Assembly: GCA_900754805.1 (NCBI GenBank)
Contig: CAAEEE010000224.1
Span: 1-7,288, forward strand
Length of the DNA stretch: 7,288 bases
DNA from: Clostridia bacterium
GTDB taxonomy: Bacteria; Bacillota; Clostridia; Peptostreptococcales; Anaerovoracaceae
Direction: 5' to 3'
In this document: in pieces, positions 7,212 to 7,288 of the stretch
How positions within the stretch are numbered: the stretch's first letter is position 1
How the letters are laid out: the number at the start of each line of letters is the position of its first letter
Notes under the pieces: model-generated
Seen by the model: only the letters and a program-made list of their open reading frames with translations
Database searches by the model: none
Told to the model about the DNA's origin: nothing
Position numbers and translations under genes: made by a program

Positions 7212-7255
7212 AAAAATTGCTTCCGCATATTGAAATGAGGGAAGCAATTTTTTTT
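7210..7255 (+). terminator. Rho-independent terminator of the surface operon
   Basis: A perfect 14-bp inverted repeat (AAAAAATTGCTTCC at 7211-7224 and its complement at 7240-7253) surrounds a 15-base loop and is followed by a run of eight T (7248-7255). It begins at the stop codon of the last operon gene. The A-run on the left arm gives a matching T-run on the other strand, so it may also stop a convergent transcript. Confidence 0.9.
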
Positions 7256-7257
7256 AT

Positions 7258-7288
7258 TTAAGCAAATTCGACGCGAATCATATTTGTC
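7258..7288 (-). CDS. Possible C-terminal end of a convergent gene (partial)
   Basis: On the minus strand a frame entering from the right edge reads TNMIRVEFA and ends at TAA (7260-7258), just beyond the apparently bidirectional terminator. The position is where a convergent gene would end, but only nine codons are visible, so no product can be named and it may be chance. Confidence 0.28.
   Translation of the reverse strand, partial: TNMIRVEFA

Overview
The window looks like a piece of a Bacillota chromosome, most likely an anaerobic, gut-type Clostridia or Negativicutes. The evidence is strong AGGAGG-type ribosome binding sites, intermediate GC by eye, Gram-positive style signal peptides, a sortase-type PKTGD tail, and a giant surface protein built from Ig-like, Calx-beta and InlB-type modules. 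The genus cannot be fixed from the sequence alone.

Layout. Minus strand, 1-799: a MerR-family regulator with a C-terminal GyrI-like effector domain, running off the left edge. 800-933: a compact divergent control region. It holds a rightward promoter with the 19-bp spacer typical of MerR targets, a perfect 6+6 palindrome inside that spacer, a near-consensus leftward promoter for the regulator, and a possible 16-codon leader ORF overlapping the first structural gene by ATGA. Plus strand, 934-7211: four tightly spaced genes, probably one operon. They encode (1) a 1494-residue secreted multidomain adhesin-like protein; (2) a 180-residue protein with an N-terminal membrane anchor and an outside domain; (3) a 174-residue secreted protein that is essentially one copy of the adhesin's C-terminal module; (4) a 227-residue secreted protein ending in APKTGD, a membrane helix and lysines, i.e. 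a likely sortase substrate. 7210-7255: a strong intrinsic terminator, possibly bidirectional. 7258-7288: perhaps the tail of a convergent minus-strand gene. No stretch over 300 bases lacks a gene, and no RNA gene, CRISPR array or mobile element was seen.

How it may work (inference). A MerR/GyrI-type ligand sensor, a class best known from multidrug and stress control, appears to switch a dedicated cell-surface assembly. The large protein has no wall anchor or C-terminal membrane helix of its own. It shares a C-terminal module of about 118 residues with the third gene product. The second and fourth products carry membrane and wall attachment signals. Together this suggests one surface complex in which the shared module mediates assembly and the other two proteins tether it. 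I do not recognise this set as a named system, and no sortase lies in the window.
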